A DNA stretch of 64,000 bases from an uncultured Clostridium sp. (GTDB lineage: Bacteria > Bacillota > Clostridia > Clostridiales > Clostridiaceae). Made by a program: the position numbers and the translations under genes. Below, in pieces: positions 53,301 to 62,487 of the stretch. Numbering within the stretch: the first letter of the stretch is position 1; each line of letters opens with the position of its first letter. The stretch is taken from NCBI GenBank assembly GCA_900548455.1, contig URKQ01000001.1:310001-374000 (forward strand), in the 5' to 3' direction. A model generated the notes under the pieces. It saw only the letters and a list, made by a program, of their open reading frames with translations. It made no database searches and was not told the origin of the DNA.

Positions 53301-56300
53301 TAGGATATATACCAAATATGTCCGAGGTAACTTTAACCTATAAACAAAACCCTGATAGCCCGGTAGTAACTAAAACTGTATATTCCAATGTAGTTAAGAC
53401 CTATGATCCTTTTGCAAATATAACTTTAGTTAAAAGTGTAGATAAATCCTATGCAGCAGTAGGAGAAGTTTTAACCTATTTCTTTACAGCTACTAATACA
53501 GGAAATACAGCAGCCATAAACACTTTATTTACAGATTCAATTCAAGCTGAAGCGTCTTTTATTCCAGGGTCTGTTTTTATAAATGGCATTAATAAGAGTG
53601 GTTATAATCCTGAGACTGGATTTACTCTTGGTAATATGGAAAATGGTCAAGTTGTAACGGTGGAATTTAAAGTTAATGTTAATAGTCTTCCGGTTCCAAA
53701 TACTATTAAAAATAGCGCTACAACCTCCTTTAGTTATTATGTTGATCCTTCACAACAACCAATAACAAAGACTACTACAAGTAATACTGTGACTACAGTA
53801 ATTAACACTTATAGTGGAACGTTAACTAAAGCTGTAGATAAAGCTTATGCAACAATAGGAGATGTTTTGCACTACACTATAACTTTAACTAATACTGGTA
53901 CAGTGACTTTATCAAATGTTAATTTAAAAGATACAATTCCAAGTGGAGGTACCTTTGTAGCAGGGTCAGTAGTTGTAGATGGTGTAAGTAATCCAGATGC
54001 TAATCCTAATAACGGATTTGTTATTAATAATGCATTACCAGGTGGAAATGTAGTAGTAATGTTTAGTGTAACAGTAACTAGTCTTCCAACTCCACCTAAA
54101 ATTATTAATACTGCTAACGTGACCTTTAAATATCAATTAAGTCCAACTTCTCCTTATGTAGATGGAACTTTAACAAGTAATCCAGTTACTACAAATATAA
54201 ATAAGATGACAGTTACTAATACTAAGAGTGTAAACAAATCCTATGCAACAGTTAATGATACTTTGACCTATACTTCAGTAGTGGCAAATAGTGGTAATAT
54301 AGATATTGCAAACACTGAGTTTATAGATGTAGTTCCGCAGCATACAACTTTTGTTGCTGGATCTGTAAAAATAGATGGAACCACCTATGCAGACTATAAT
54401 CCTAATGAAGGGTTTACCCTTGGAACAATTTCTAAAGGCACGTTTGTAACTGTTACTTTTAATGTAAGTGTGGATAGCGTTCCAAGTGATGGATATGTTA
54501 CTAACTCATCTATTATAAATTATAAATATAAAATTGACCCAACAGGACCATATATTCAAGGTAGTGTAACTAGTAATACTGTTACAACCTATATTAATTT
54601 GGGAAATTTAACTATAACTAAGGATGCTGATAGAACTGTAGTTAGGTTAACTAATATAATAACCTATAGTTTTGTAATAACAAACACTGGAAATACCATT
54701 CTTAAAAACTTGATATTTAAAGATAAAATTCAGAGTGAATCTTCTTTTAATACTGGTTCAGTATATGTAAATGGTGTAAATAAATCAGGGTATAATCCAA
54801 ATACGGGATTTGGGTTAGATGATATTCCTATAGGGCAGCAAGCCACAATTAATTTTAAAGTAACAGCGAATTCTATACCTGCGGCAAATAAGTTATTAAA
54901 TAGTGCAGATGTAACTTATTCTTACTATGTTGATCCAAGTGGAAATCCTGTAACTAATACAAAAACTTCAAATACAACTACAGTTTATGTTTATGATACT
55001 ATTGTATCTGCAAATAAAACAGTAGATAAGTATCTAGCTAAACTTGGAGATCCGTTAAACTTCACTATTACTATAAAAAATGAAGGTAACGTATCAGCTC
55101 AGCATGTATTTTTCAAAGATATATTAGACACACACTTAACTTTTGTTACTGATTCAGTATATGTAAATGGAGATCAAAAGACAGGATATAATCCAAGTAC
55201 AGGATTTAATCTTGACGATATCATAGCAGGCGGCACAACTACAGTAGCATTTCAGGCAACAATAGCAAGTAGACCAGCTAATAATATAATTTATAACTTT
55301 GCAACTATTAATTATGATTATTTGGTAGGTACAGAAGTTGTAACTGCTACTATTAATACTAATATTACTCAGACTTATGTGGCAGTAGGAGAATTAACAA
55401 TTACAAAAGCAGTGGATAAGTTATATGCTACAGTTGGAGACAATATTTCTTATACAATTATTGCAAAGAACACTGGTTCAGTAAATGCAACAAGTTTAAA
55501 CTTCAAAGATTTAATTCCGCCATCAACTTCATTTAATAGTGGTACAGTAGTGGTAGATGGTGTAGTAGAGCCATCATATAATCCAAACTCAGGTTTTTCT
55601 TTAACAGATTTAACACCAAATCAATCCCATACAATTATATTTAGTATTCATGTAGATTCTTTACCTCAAAGTGAAAAGGTAGAAAATACAGCGGCTGTAA
55701 CTTTCACCTACAGATTAATTCCAACGGATGACCCAACAACTATAACTACTACTTCCAATAAAGTTACAACTCTTATTAAGATAGGAAATTTACAAGCTAC
55801 AAAGTCAGTTGATAAAGCTTATGCCACTATAGGAAATACTTTAAACTATACTATTTTAATAAACAATCTAGGAAATGCTAATTGTTTTAATGTATATTTT
55901 AAAGATATAGTTCAATCCAATGCCAGTTTTGTAAGCGGATCTGTAAAAATTAATGGTGTAACCTATTCAGAATATAATCCTAACGTTGGATTTAATCTAG
56001 ACGATATACCTGGACATGGAAATTTGGAAGTTAAATTTGCAGTAACAGTTCAAACTTTACCAATGGACTATATTATTTATAACTCTGCGACGGTGGATTA
56101 TAAATATTATGTGGATCCTACAAACCCACCAATAGTAAAAGAGGGAAGTACCAATACTGTAAATACAGTTATTAATGTAGGTTTAGTAACTGCAACAAAA
56201 GCAGTTAGTAAAGCATATGCAACTATAGAAGATATATTAACCTATACTATAAGTTTAGTTAACACAGGAAATACTGTAGCTAAGAATGTTAATTTTAGAG

Positions 56301-58444
56301 ACGTTATACCAAATGGTTTAACTTTTGCAGAAGGTTCTGTAACTATTAATGGCACATCATATCCAACTTATAATCCTTATGGAAGCTTTTCTGTAGGAAA
56401 TATTATACCTGGAGGTACAGTGGTAGTAAAATTTGATGCTACAGTAACTTCTGTGCCAACACCATCATTGATAAGTAACACAGCAACAATTAACTTTGTT
56501 TATAGAATTGATCCAAATGGAAGTGATATCCCAGTTCAAGTTACCTCAAATCCAGCGACAACTCAGATTAATTTAGGGTCATTGAATTTAAATAAGACTG
56601 TAGATAGAGCTTATGCAACAAAGGGAGACGTATTAACCTATACAGTAGTTGTAACTAATAATGGAAATGTTAGAGCTGATAATGTAGTATTTACAGATAG
56701 TTTACAGCCGGATGTAACTTTTAATGCGGGATCAGTGAAGATTAATGGAGTAACACAACCAGACTATAATCCAAATTTAGGATTTAGTTTAGGGAATATA
56801 GCGTCACTAGATTATGTAACTGTGGTATTTACAGTTACAGTTATACAATCTCCAACTCAAAGTTCAGTTCTCAACTATGCAGTAGGAACCTTTTCATATA
56901 AAGTAGATCCAAATGGACAATATTATAATAAGTCTATTCAATCTAATACCGTTTCCACTATAATAATAATGCCAAGTTTAACTGCAACCAAAACAGTAGA
57001 TATGTTATATGCAACTTTGCAAAATACTGTTAATTATAGTGTTTTGGTAAAAAATTCAGGGAACACAACCATATCCCAACTGTTCTTTACAGATTTCTTA
57101 TCAAATGGGGCAGTGTTTAAGAGTGGAACTTTGATGATAGATGGAGTAAGTTATCCAACCTATGATCCGATAGCTGGATTTAATTTGCCAAATAGTTTAT
57201 TAGCAGGAATAACTACTTTAATTCAATTCCAAGCTACAGTAACCTCTCTTCCTTCACCACCACAAATAACAAACTATGCAGTTGCAAATGGAGTTTATTA
57301 TATTGATCCTCAAGGACCAACTTATCCAATTGTGGGGACATCTAACACTGTAACTACTAATGTAAATGTAGGTAGTTTGTCAAACAGTAAGACAGTTGAT
57401 AAATTGTATGCAAGGGTAAATGATATAGTATTATATACTTCTACAATTACGAACACAGGTAATATAAATGCCACAAGCTTATTCTTTAGTGATATACTTC
57501 AAACAGAACTAAGCTATGTATCTGGGACAGTGAGTATTAATGGAGTAGTATATCCAGCACTGGATCCTACAATAGGATTTGAATTATCTAATTTAGCACC
57601 AGGTCAATTTGTCACCGTAGCTTTTAATGCTAAAATAAATGCATTGCCAACACCTGCCTATGTAACTAATAACTCTTTAGTTCAATTTAGTTATAAGATT
57701 GATCCAAGTGGCTCTGTAACTACAAAGACTCAAACAAGTAACTCAGTAACAACTAATGTAGTTTTAGGAAAGATAAATGTTACTAAAGTTGTAGATAAAT
57801 CAATAGCTACAATAGGAGATGAACTAACCTATACTGTCACACTAACTAATGTAGGAAATGTTATTGATAGTAACGTATTTTTCCAAGATGTTCCTTCAAT
57901 AGGTGTGACATTTAAATCAGGTAGTGTAAAGATTAATAATGTAAGTCAGCAATCTTTAAGCCCTATAACTGGATTTAATTTAGGAGATATTGGTATAGGT
58001 AATGTAGTTACTGTTTCCTTTGTAGTGACTGTAGTATCAGTTCCTACAAGTAATCAAGTAACAAACCAAGCTGTTATTACTTTTGAATATGTAGTAGATC
58101 CAAAACAACCACCATATGTAGATACAACTTATTCAAATACAGTAACAACTAATATAGCTTATGGTAGCTTAAGTGTAACAAAAGCAGTAAATAAACAATA
58201 TGCAACTGTAGGAGAGCAGATAACTTATACAGTAACAGTTGTTAATACTGGTAATATTAATGCTACTAATGTAGTATTCTTAGACCCAACACCACGTAAT
58301 GTAACCTTCGTTCTTGGATCAGTTACTATTAATGGAGTAGCTTATACAGATTACAATCCATCATCAGGATTTAATCTAAATACCATGGTACCTGGTCAAA
58401 TTATAACTGTGGTATATAAAGTTCAAGTTATTCAGTTATGCTAA
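50366..58444 (+). CDS. Giant DUF11 repeat protein (2692 aa, 18 repeats)
   Basis: 2692 aa from a GTG 5 nt after AGGAGGTAAT; no better start exists. Residues 1-350 form a distinct N-terminal domain (VRDWTESGST-like region, RGGWTLVVVYRN, a Pro/Asn-rich spacer). Then follow 18 tandem DUF11 repeats of about 125-130 residues, each opening with a KSVDKxYAxVGDxLTYT-type motif and containing GSVxINGxxxxxYNPxxGF. The last repeat is cut short and the protein ends in QLC. No signal peptide, sortase motif or anchor is seen. Such proteins likely form rods or fibres; with SPOCS neighbours a spore coat, exosporium or appendage role is inferred. Homologous repeats make the gene prone to recombination. Confidence 0.88.
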   Translation: MALTQHFSAIDKALLVATGNSFMVCGSTNALSVTSSDLIKPDGSVTRDWTESGSTASLNILSNSTILYAELVWYSTVKSNVQGALDLRSVQDSPITFTTSKGIYQISPQNTDSYTGTSGSIDRYRSADVTDYVKASLSGNYTVSNVPISIPQTGLSNSRGGWTLVVVYRNNTLKPQKIIYNSGIAVATPDTPLQTTITGFTTSSSAEYLKGNVFMACANGEPLNGSEVVYAGPSFSQLSNIGNTVNSPNPNPDKAPNNPGNNFFAGLINIANPLNSNNGLINMNGTNGSKNNDGFVPTQTLGGRNKWDITNVDISNTLVTNQTLIAGQITEDTVGDGVQLVALGAQVLSKAPNIIANLDAYDIDGDKEYNVEVGEPLIYAVQIKNDGDVPANNVILSAVIDSATSFIPGSVTINGVSNPTANIINGINVGTINARGIVNVLFTVKVNSVPLGGLLHQFVNYSYQFTSGIDTITNYAQTNIIDVIVQDGLLSITKTASKTLLSVNDTVTYTIDITNIGTEVAKELFFQDKIDSSCSFVAGTVVIDGVLYSDYDPVVGFSLPNLVVGNSTKIVFASKVNSLPASTKVSNVSCITFGYIFNQYGYERKRTVFSNATSVQVQFVDIIGERCNNNNYPKVGDTVTYMLSLTNMGNIPAMDVEVQEPIIPGASFVTGSVKINGTSKPLLNPFDGFTLSDPINPQQTTTVEYKVLVNSINPADLIENIAKVPFKYQISAGGTVIDGEKDSNKVDTIANYVCMNMVKSVDKIYAEIGNTLYYKILVSNNGNISATNTVFLDNIQAEAAFISGTVAINGILYPTYDPTQGFSLDNICAGDTIEITFQAKVNTLPNPNVIYNNSRLVYSYKPDPNGSTITNTIYSNTVQTTINKAQYSVVKSVDKTYAQVGDYLVYTTTIQNTGTVPLSNMKFADYTGVYLLFYPGTVYINGVNYPDLDPSMQFPIGNMNPGDTTTIVFGVQIKENPPVGYIPNMSEVTLTYKQNPDSPVVTKTVYSNVVKTYDPFANITLVKSVDKSYAAVGEVLTYFFTATNTGNTAAINTLFTDSIQAEASFIPGSVFINGINKSGYNPETGFTLGNMENGQVVTVEFKVNVNSLPVPNTIKNSATTSFSYYVDPSQQPITKTTTSNTVTTVINTYSGTLTKAVDKAYATIGDVLHYTITLTNTGTVTLSNVNLKDTIPSGGTFVAGSVVVDGVSNPDANPNNGFVINNALPGGNVVVMFSVTVTSLPTPPKIINTANVTFKYQLSPTSPYVDGTLTSNPVTTNINKMTVTNTKSVNKSYATVNDTLTYTSVVANSGNIDIANTEFIDVVPQHTTFVAGSVKIDGTTYADYNPNEGFTLGTISKGTFVTVTFNVSVDSVPSDGYVTNSSIINYKYKIDPTGPYIQGSVTSNTVTTYINLGNLTITKDADRTVVRLTNIITYSFVITNTGNTILKNLIFKDKIQSESSFNTGSVYVNGVNKSGYNPNTGFGLDDIPIGQQATINFKVTANSIPAANKLLNSADVTYSYYVDPSGNPVTNTKTSNTTTVYVYDTIVSANKTVDKYLAKLGDPLNFTITIKNEGNVSAQHVFFKDILDTHLTFVTDSVYVNGDQKTGYNPSTGFNLDDIIAGGTTTVAFQATIASRPANNIIYNFATINYDYLVGTEVVTATINTNITQTYVAVGELTITKAVDKLYATVGDNISYTIIAKNTGSVNATSLNFKDLIPPSTSFNSGTVVVDGVVEPSYNPNSGFSLTDLTPNQSHTIIFSIHVDSLPQSEKVENTAAVTFTYRLIPTDDPTTITTTSNKVTTLIKIGNLQATKSVDKAYATIGNTLNYTILINNLGNANCFNVYFKDIVQSNASFVSGSVKINGVTYSEYNPNVGFNLDDIPGHGNLEVKFAVTVQTLPMDYIIYNSATVDYKYYVDPTNPPIVKEGSTNTVNTVINVGLVTATKAVSKAYATIEDILTYTISLVNTGNTVAKNVNFRDVIPNGLTFAEGSVTINGTSYPTYNPYGSFSVGNIIPGGTVVVKFDATVTSVPTPSLISNTATINFVYRIDPNGSDIPVQVTSNPATTQINLGSLNLNKTVDRAYATKGDVLTYTVVVTNNGNVRADNVVFTDSLQPDVTFNAGSVKINGVTQPDYNPNLGFSLGNIASLDYVTVVFTVTVIQSPTQSSVLNYAVGTFSYKVDPNGQYYNKSIQSNTVSTIIIMPSLTATKTVDMLYATLQNTVNYSVLVKNSGNTTISQLFFTDFLSNGAVFKSGTLMIDGVSYPTYDPIAGFNLPNSLLAGITTLIQFQATVTSLPSPPQITNYAVANGVYYIDPQGPTYPIVGTSNTVTTNVNVGSLSNSKTVDKLYARVNDIVLYTSTITNTGNINATSLFFSDILQTELSYVSGTVSINGVVYPALDPTIGFELSNLAPGQFVTVAFNAKINALPTPAYVTNNSLVQFSYKIDPSGSVTTKTQTSNSVTTNVVLGKINVTKVVDKSIATIGDELTYTVTLTNVGNVIDSNVFFQDVPSIGVTFKSGSVKINNVSQQSLSPITGFNLGDIGIGNVVTVSFVVTVVSVPTSNQVTNQAVITFEYVVDPKQPPYVDTTYSNTVTTNIAYGSLSVTKAVNKQYATVGEQITYTVTVVNTGNINATNVVFLDPTPRNVTFVLGSVTINGVAYTDYNPSSGFNLNTMVPGQIITVVYKVQVIQLC

Positions 58445-58484
58445 TGAAAGTAAAGGGATCCTAAATTACAATCTAGATCTTTAA

Positions 58485-58528
58485 GGACTTTTACAAGATA
58501 AATTTTATCTTGTAAAAGTCCAATTTTT
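58485..58528 (+). terminator. Intrinsic terminator after giant DUF11 gene
   Basis: 17-bp stem starting GGACTTTTACAAGATAA, 3-4-nt loop, tail AATTTTT. Confidence 0.92.
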
Positions 58529-58654
58529 AAGTAGAAAATTGTTAAAAGAATTTTCATATGTAACGTATATAATATAATTGTATAAATAGTTGGGGAGCAT
58601 TAGTGTATGAAGGTTATTATCATATATTTAAAATAGTATGAGGAAGTGTAAATT

Positions 58655-59989
58655 ATGGTTATAGATTTAGTTAAGTACGGAAGACTTTTATATAAACACA
58701 ATAGTTGTAGTAGAGAAGAAATATTAAAATATAGTGAAGACAAATTTAGAGCTGTAGTTAAGAAAGCATATAAAAGTAGTGAGTTTTATAAAGGGTTATA
58801 TTCATCAAAGGGAATAGAGTACGGTGATTTAGATAAAGTAAATATTACTGATTTACCTATAATAAATAAAAACTGTATTAAAGATAATTTTTATGAGCTT
58901 GCAACTAAAGCAATAACTAAAGAGGATATTGAAAAAGCTACAAATAAGGAAACATTACTTCCTAAGTTTAAAGATAGATATATTGTTCATACCTCTGGGA
59001 GCACAGGAATTCCTACCGATTTTCTATATGATAAAAGAGCTTTAATGATACTTGAAGCTAATTTTGTAAGGCTTACAGTACAAGGTGGAGAGAGAAGGGT
59101 AGGTTTTAGTGACTTTCCTATTAAAAGTTTATATATAGCCCCCGTTGGAAGTGGCTATGCATGTACTGCCCTTGCCATTTTTGGTATGGAAAAATATAAG
59201 TGTAAAAGTGTTATCATAAATGCACAAAAACCATTAGATGAATGGGTGTCCCTTATAAAAGATTATAATCCACTTTACTTATCAGGTTATCCTTCCTGCT
59301 TAAACCTTGTTGCATCACTTCAAGAAGAAGGCAGAATAAATATTAATCCAAAGAAAATTATAACAGGTGGTGAACCCCTTACTAAGGATGCTACAGATTA
59401 TTATAGAAGAGTATTTGGAGCAGATGTAATAGATTATTATGGGTGTACCGAATCTATATTTATTGGAGCAGGAAGCAGTTATTATGATGGTATATACTTA
59501 TATGATGATTTAAACTATACAGAAATAGATGAAAAAAATAGATTAATTGTGACTCAATTATATAATAGGGCCTTTCCACTAATCAGATATCAATTAACTG
59601 ATATTATGGAGGGATATACTAAAAATCAATATGGCAATTTACCTTATACTCATATCGATAAAGTTATGGGTAGGGAAGAAGAACTTATGTGGTTTGTAAA
59701 CTCAAAAGGGAAAAGGGATTTTCTTCACCCCCTATTTATAGATGATTTAAATGTAACTGGGATTACAAAATATCAGTTTGTTCAAAAGAGCCTAAATTAT
59801 TTTGAACTAAAATGTATGACATCAAATAAATCTAATGAGGATATACAGTCTATGGAAATATCTAAACAAATAAGGATTTTTTTAAAGAATAAGAATTTAG
59901 ATAATGTGAATTTTAATATTAGATTTGTAGATAGATTGGAAGCAAGTAAGAAGACAGGGAAAATTAAAATGGTAATAAAAGAGATATAG
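58655..59989 (+). CDS. Phenylacetate-CoA ligase / F390-synthetase-like adenylating enzyme (CapK family)
   Basis: 444 aa. Adenylate-forming family: P-loop VHTSGSTGIPTDF (about 110-122), GGEPL, the acidic YYGCTES motif and the C-terminal RYQLTDI plus a lysine near the end (KKTGKIKMV). This is the PaaK/CapK/F390-synthetase-related group, which activates a carboxylate with ATP. The substrate cannot be predicted; F390 synthetase itself is from methanogens and is not implied. Ribosome site GAGGAAGTG. It stands alone downstream of the DUF11 cluster and could modify a surface component. Confidence 0.85.
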   Translation: MVIDLVKYGRLLYKHNSCSREEILKYSEDKFRAVVKKAYKSSEFYKGLYSSKGIEYGDLDKVNITDLPIINKNCIKDNFYELATKAITKEDIEKATNKETLLPKFKDRYIVHTSGSTGIPTDFLYDKRALMILEANFVRLTVQGGERRVGFSDFPIKSLYIAPVGSGYACTALAIFGMEKYKCKSVIINAQKPLDEWVSLIKDYNPLYLSGYPSCLNLVASLQEEGRININPKKIITGGEPLTKDATDYYRRVFGADVIDYYGCTESIFIGAGSSYYDGIYLYDDLNYTEIDEKNRLIVTQLYNRAFPLIRYQLTDIMEGYTKNQYGNLPYTHIDKVMGREEELMWFVNSKGKRDFLHPLFIDDLNVTGITKYQFVQKSLNYFELKCMTSNKSNEDIQSMEISKQIRIFLKNKNLDNVNFNIRFVDRLEASKKTGKIKMVIKEI

Positions 59990-60046
59990 GATCTGTTATA
60001 ATAGAAGTAATAGTTTGATTAAAAAGTGTGATATGGGGGAAGTTGG

Positions 60047-60970
60047 ATGTTAAAAGAATTGAATGAGAAAATTCGTAAGGTTAAAGAAGATATGGCCCTT
60101 AAAAAGGTTCTACAAGGTAAGTTAGATAACTTAAAGTTAGAGTATGAAGATGAAAATAAAAAAATGAATGAACTAAAGAAAGAATTGGACAAAGAATATA
60201 AAGATGTTGAGAAACTGGAAAAGCTTTCACTTTCTAGTATCCTTGCAACGGTTATGAAAAATAAAGAAGAAAAGTTTCAAAAGGAACAACAAGAATATAT
60301 TATGGCAAAATTTAAGTATGAAGACCAAGAAAATAAAGTTAATTATATTAAGCAACACATTGAAAATATAGAAGATAGATTATTGCAATTAAGAAACTGT
60401 GACAATGAATATAGAAGATTATTAAATGAAAAAGCAAATGAGATAAAGGGATCGTCAGAAGAAAATAAGTTAAATAGTATAGAAAAAGAAATAGATGACT
60501 TAGTTATGGAACTTAAGGAAATAGAAGAAGCACAGAACATAGGCAACAGGTTGCATGTTGAGATTTTATCTGCAGAAAGTGCTCTTGGCAGTGCGAAAAA
60601 TTGGGGGATATTTGACATAGCAGGAGGAGATTTTATATCATCACTTGCTAAGCATAACAGCATAGATGAAGCTCAAGTTAAAATTAAAAGAATTTCTAAT
60701 TTACTTTCAAGTTTTAATAAGGAGCTTGGCGATGTAAGTATACAAAATATTTCTTTTTCATCTGGAACTATTGCTTTTGATATATGGTTTGATAATATAT
60801 TTACTGACTTTTCAGTTCAAAGTGAAATAAATAAAACTCTAGATAAGATTATTAATTTAAAGGGAAAAGTAGAGAAAGTGCTTCACAATTTACAAAATGA
60901 GAATATAAGACTTGAGGATTGTATAAAAGAAAAAAGACAAGAATATGATAAAGTTTTAGAGAATATTTAA
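60047..60970 (+). CDS. Coiled-coil protein of unknown function
   Basis: 307 aa. Heptad-rich helices at about 1-60, 65-160 and 260-305 enclose a smaller, less charged segment (about 165-255) with SAKNWGIFDIAGGDFISSLAKHNS and DVSIQNISFSSGTIAFDIWFDNIFTDF. No signal peptide or membrane helix, so it is cytoplasmic. I recognise no family beyond similarity in style to conserved hypothetical proteins of Bacillus and Clostridium. Its neighbours (CapK-like ligase, FAD oxidase) give no clear functional hint. ATG follows GGGGGAAGTTGG. Confidence 0.8.
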   Translation: MLKELNEKIRKVKEDMALKKVLQGKLDNLKLEYEDENKKMNELKKELDKEYKDVEKLEKLSLSSILATVMKNKEEKFQKEQQEYIMAKFKYEDQENKVNYIKQHIENIEDRLLQLRNCDNEYRRLLNEKANEIKGSSEENKLNSIEKEIDDLVMELKEIEEAQNIGNRLHVEILSAESALGSAKNWGIFDIAGGDFISSLAKHNSIDEAQVKIKRISNLLSSFNKELGDVSIQNISFSSGTIAFDIWFDNIFTDFSVQSEINKTLDKIINLKGKVEKVLHNLQNENIRLEDCIKEKRQEYDKVLENI

Positions 60971-61052
60971 AGATATTATTAGAATAGTCATTACCTTCTA
61001 GGAAATACTACTTAATGAATAATAAGCAGTATTTTTTAGGGGGTATTATTTT

Positions 61053-62270
61053 ATGAATTTAGATTTTATTAAGGGGTCGCCTTTATTTGCGAAAAACAAC
61101 AGAGTTATAAATCAATTTAACTATTTAACTGAAGATATAGATACAGATGTAATAATAGTTGGAGGTGGAGTTACAGGAAGCATTTTGGGATATTATTTTT
61201 CTAAAAACAACATTGATGCTGTGATTTTAGAAAAAGGGATAGTTGGTTATGGAAGTACTAGTATTACTACAGCACTCCTTCAATATGAATTAGATAGTAC
61301 CATAAGAGATTTGGAGGAATATACTTCAAAAGAAAATGCAATAAAATCATATAAGTTAGGTGTTAAAGCATTGGACGAGATAGATGAGTTTATTAGGGAG
61401 TATGGTAATGAGTGTGAATATGTAAAGAGAGATACACTATTTTACACATCTAAAACTTCCGATATAAAGTCAATAGAAGAGGAGTATAAAGTTAGGAAAG
61501 AAAATGGTTTCGATGTTGAGTTTATAAATGAGAAAAATAATCCGTTCTCCTTCGATTTAAAAGCAGGAGTTTGTGGGAAAAGTGGAGGAGCAGAACTAGA
61601 TCCATATAAATACACCCAGGAACTTTTAAAGGTTGCAGTAGGCAAGGGACTTAGAGTTTTTGAAAATACAGAAGTTGTAGAGGTAAATTATGAAAAGGAT
61701 GGAGTGGAGGTAATAACTAAGTATGATCATAAAGTAAGAGGTAAAATTATTATAGTTGCCACAGGATATCACACAGAAGTTTTTACAGATAGAAATTTTG
61801 GGATAACTTCAACTACTTTTAACGTTGCAACTAAGCCTTTAAAATCTCTGAATGGTTATTATGATAATGTGTTAATAAGAGATAATGAGGATCCGTATAA
61901 TTATTTAAGAACTACAAAGGATAAAAGAATTATTATAGGCGGAGAAGACATAGGGTTTTATCCAGATATAGAAAATAAGGATAAAGTAAGTGAAAAATAT
62001 GACATATTGGAGCAGAGACTAAAATCAATGTTTCCTAATATTGAGGATATTGAAATTGAATATAAATACTGTGGTGCATTTACCTCAACTCAAGACAACT
62101 TAGGATTTATAGGAAAAGATCCAAAAAATGATAAGTTGTGGTTTAATCTTGGGTATGGAGCAAATGGAATCCTTTTTGCAATTTTAGGAGGAATGATGTT
62201 AAGCAAACTTTATTTAGGTGAAGTTGATGAGAATTTAAAGTTGTTTAATGTAGGAAGATTTGATAATTGA
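61053..62270 (+). CDS. FAD-dependent oxidoreductase, DAO family
   Basis: 405 aa. N-terminal FAD-binding motif VIIVGGGVTGSILGYYFSK with VILEKG, the DAO signature GYGSTSITTALLQYE, a second FAD contact IIIVATGYHTE, and C-terminal FNLGYGANGILFAILGGMM. It resembles gamma-glutamylputrescine/glycine-oxidase-like enzymes; in many clostridia homologues carry an extra Rieske domain, absent here. Amine or amino-acid oxidation is likely but the substrate is unknown. Ribosome site AGGGGGTA. Confidence 0.85.
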   Translation: MNLDFIKGSPLFAKNNRVINQFNYLTEDIDTDVIIVGGGVTGSILGYYFSKNNIDAVILEKGIVGYGSTSITTALLQYELDSTIRDLEEYTSKENAIKSYKLGVKALDEIDEFIREYGNECEYVKRDTLFYTSKTSDIKSIEEEYKVRKENGFDVEFINEKNNPFSFDLKAGVCGKSGGAELDPYKYTQELLKVAVGKGLRVFENTEVVEVNYEKDGVEVITKYDHKVRGKIIIVATGYHTEVFTDRNFGITSTTFNVATKPLKSLNGYYDNVLIRDNEDPYNYLRTTKDKRIIIGGEDIGFYPDIENKDKVSEKYDILEQRLKSMFPNIEDIEIEYKYCGAFTSTQDNLGFIGKDPKNDKLWFNLGYGANGILFAILGGMMLSKLYLGEVDENLKLFNVGRFDN

Positions 62271-62295
62271 AAGAAGAATTCTAAATAAGGTGCTA

Positions 62296-62324
62296 TTGAC
62301 TATGATAAAAAATTATGATAATTT
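62296..62324 (+). promoter_or_regulatory. Promoter of the pfkA leader
   Basis: TTGACT (62296-62301) and TAATTT (62319-62324) are separated by 17 bp; GATAAT at 62317 would give 15 bp. The whole motif TTGACTAT-N11-ATGATAATTTA recurs before the LicT-like gene at 63478. Transcription would start about 20 nt before the antiterminator site. Confidence 0.6.
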
Positions 62325-62348
62325 AGTCATATAGAATTGAAGTTATCA

Positions 62349-62377
62349 GATTGTGACTGGTAATGCAGGCAAGACTG
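62349..62377 (+). promoter_or_regulatory. Ribonucleic antiterminator (RAT) of BglG/LicT type
   Basis: The 29-nt sequence AGATTGTGACTG-gtaat-GCAGGCAAGACT closely follows the LicT/SacY RAT consensus (GGATTGTTACTG...GCAGGCAAAACC). Its 3' end overlaps the left arm of the following terminator (62372 onward), so binding of an antiterminator protein to this hairpin would block termination. The probable cognate protein is encoded at 63590. Confidence 0.85.
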
Positions 62378-62430
62378 AGATACACTAGGTTTTTCATATC
62401 AATGAGCTAGTGTATTTTGGTCTTTTTTTA
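62372..62430 (+). terminator. Conditional terminator in the pfkA leader
   Basis: AAGACTGAGATACACTA pairs with TAGTGTATTTTGGTCTT across a 19-20-nt loop, followed by TTTTTT. It overlaps the RAT and is therefore the regulated terminator of pfkA. Confidence 0.9.
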
Positions 62431-62487
62431 ATTTGTAGTTAAGCGGAAAAGTTTGGTTTTAAATGGTGTAAGTGGGAGGAATATACG

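Noticed and set aside
58606..58635. Nine-codon leader peptide before the CapK-like gene
   Set aside because: Too short, with no attenuator hairpin or biased codons.
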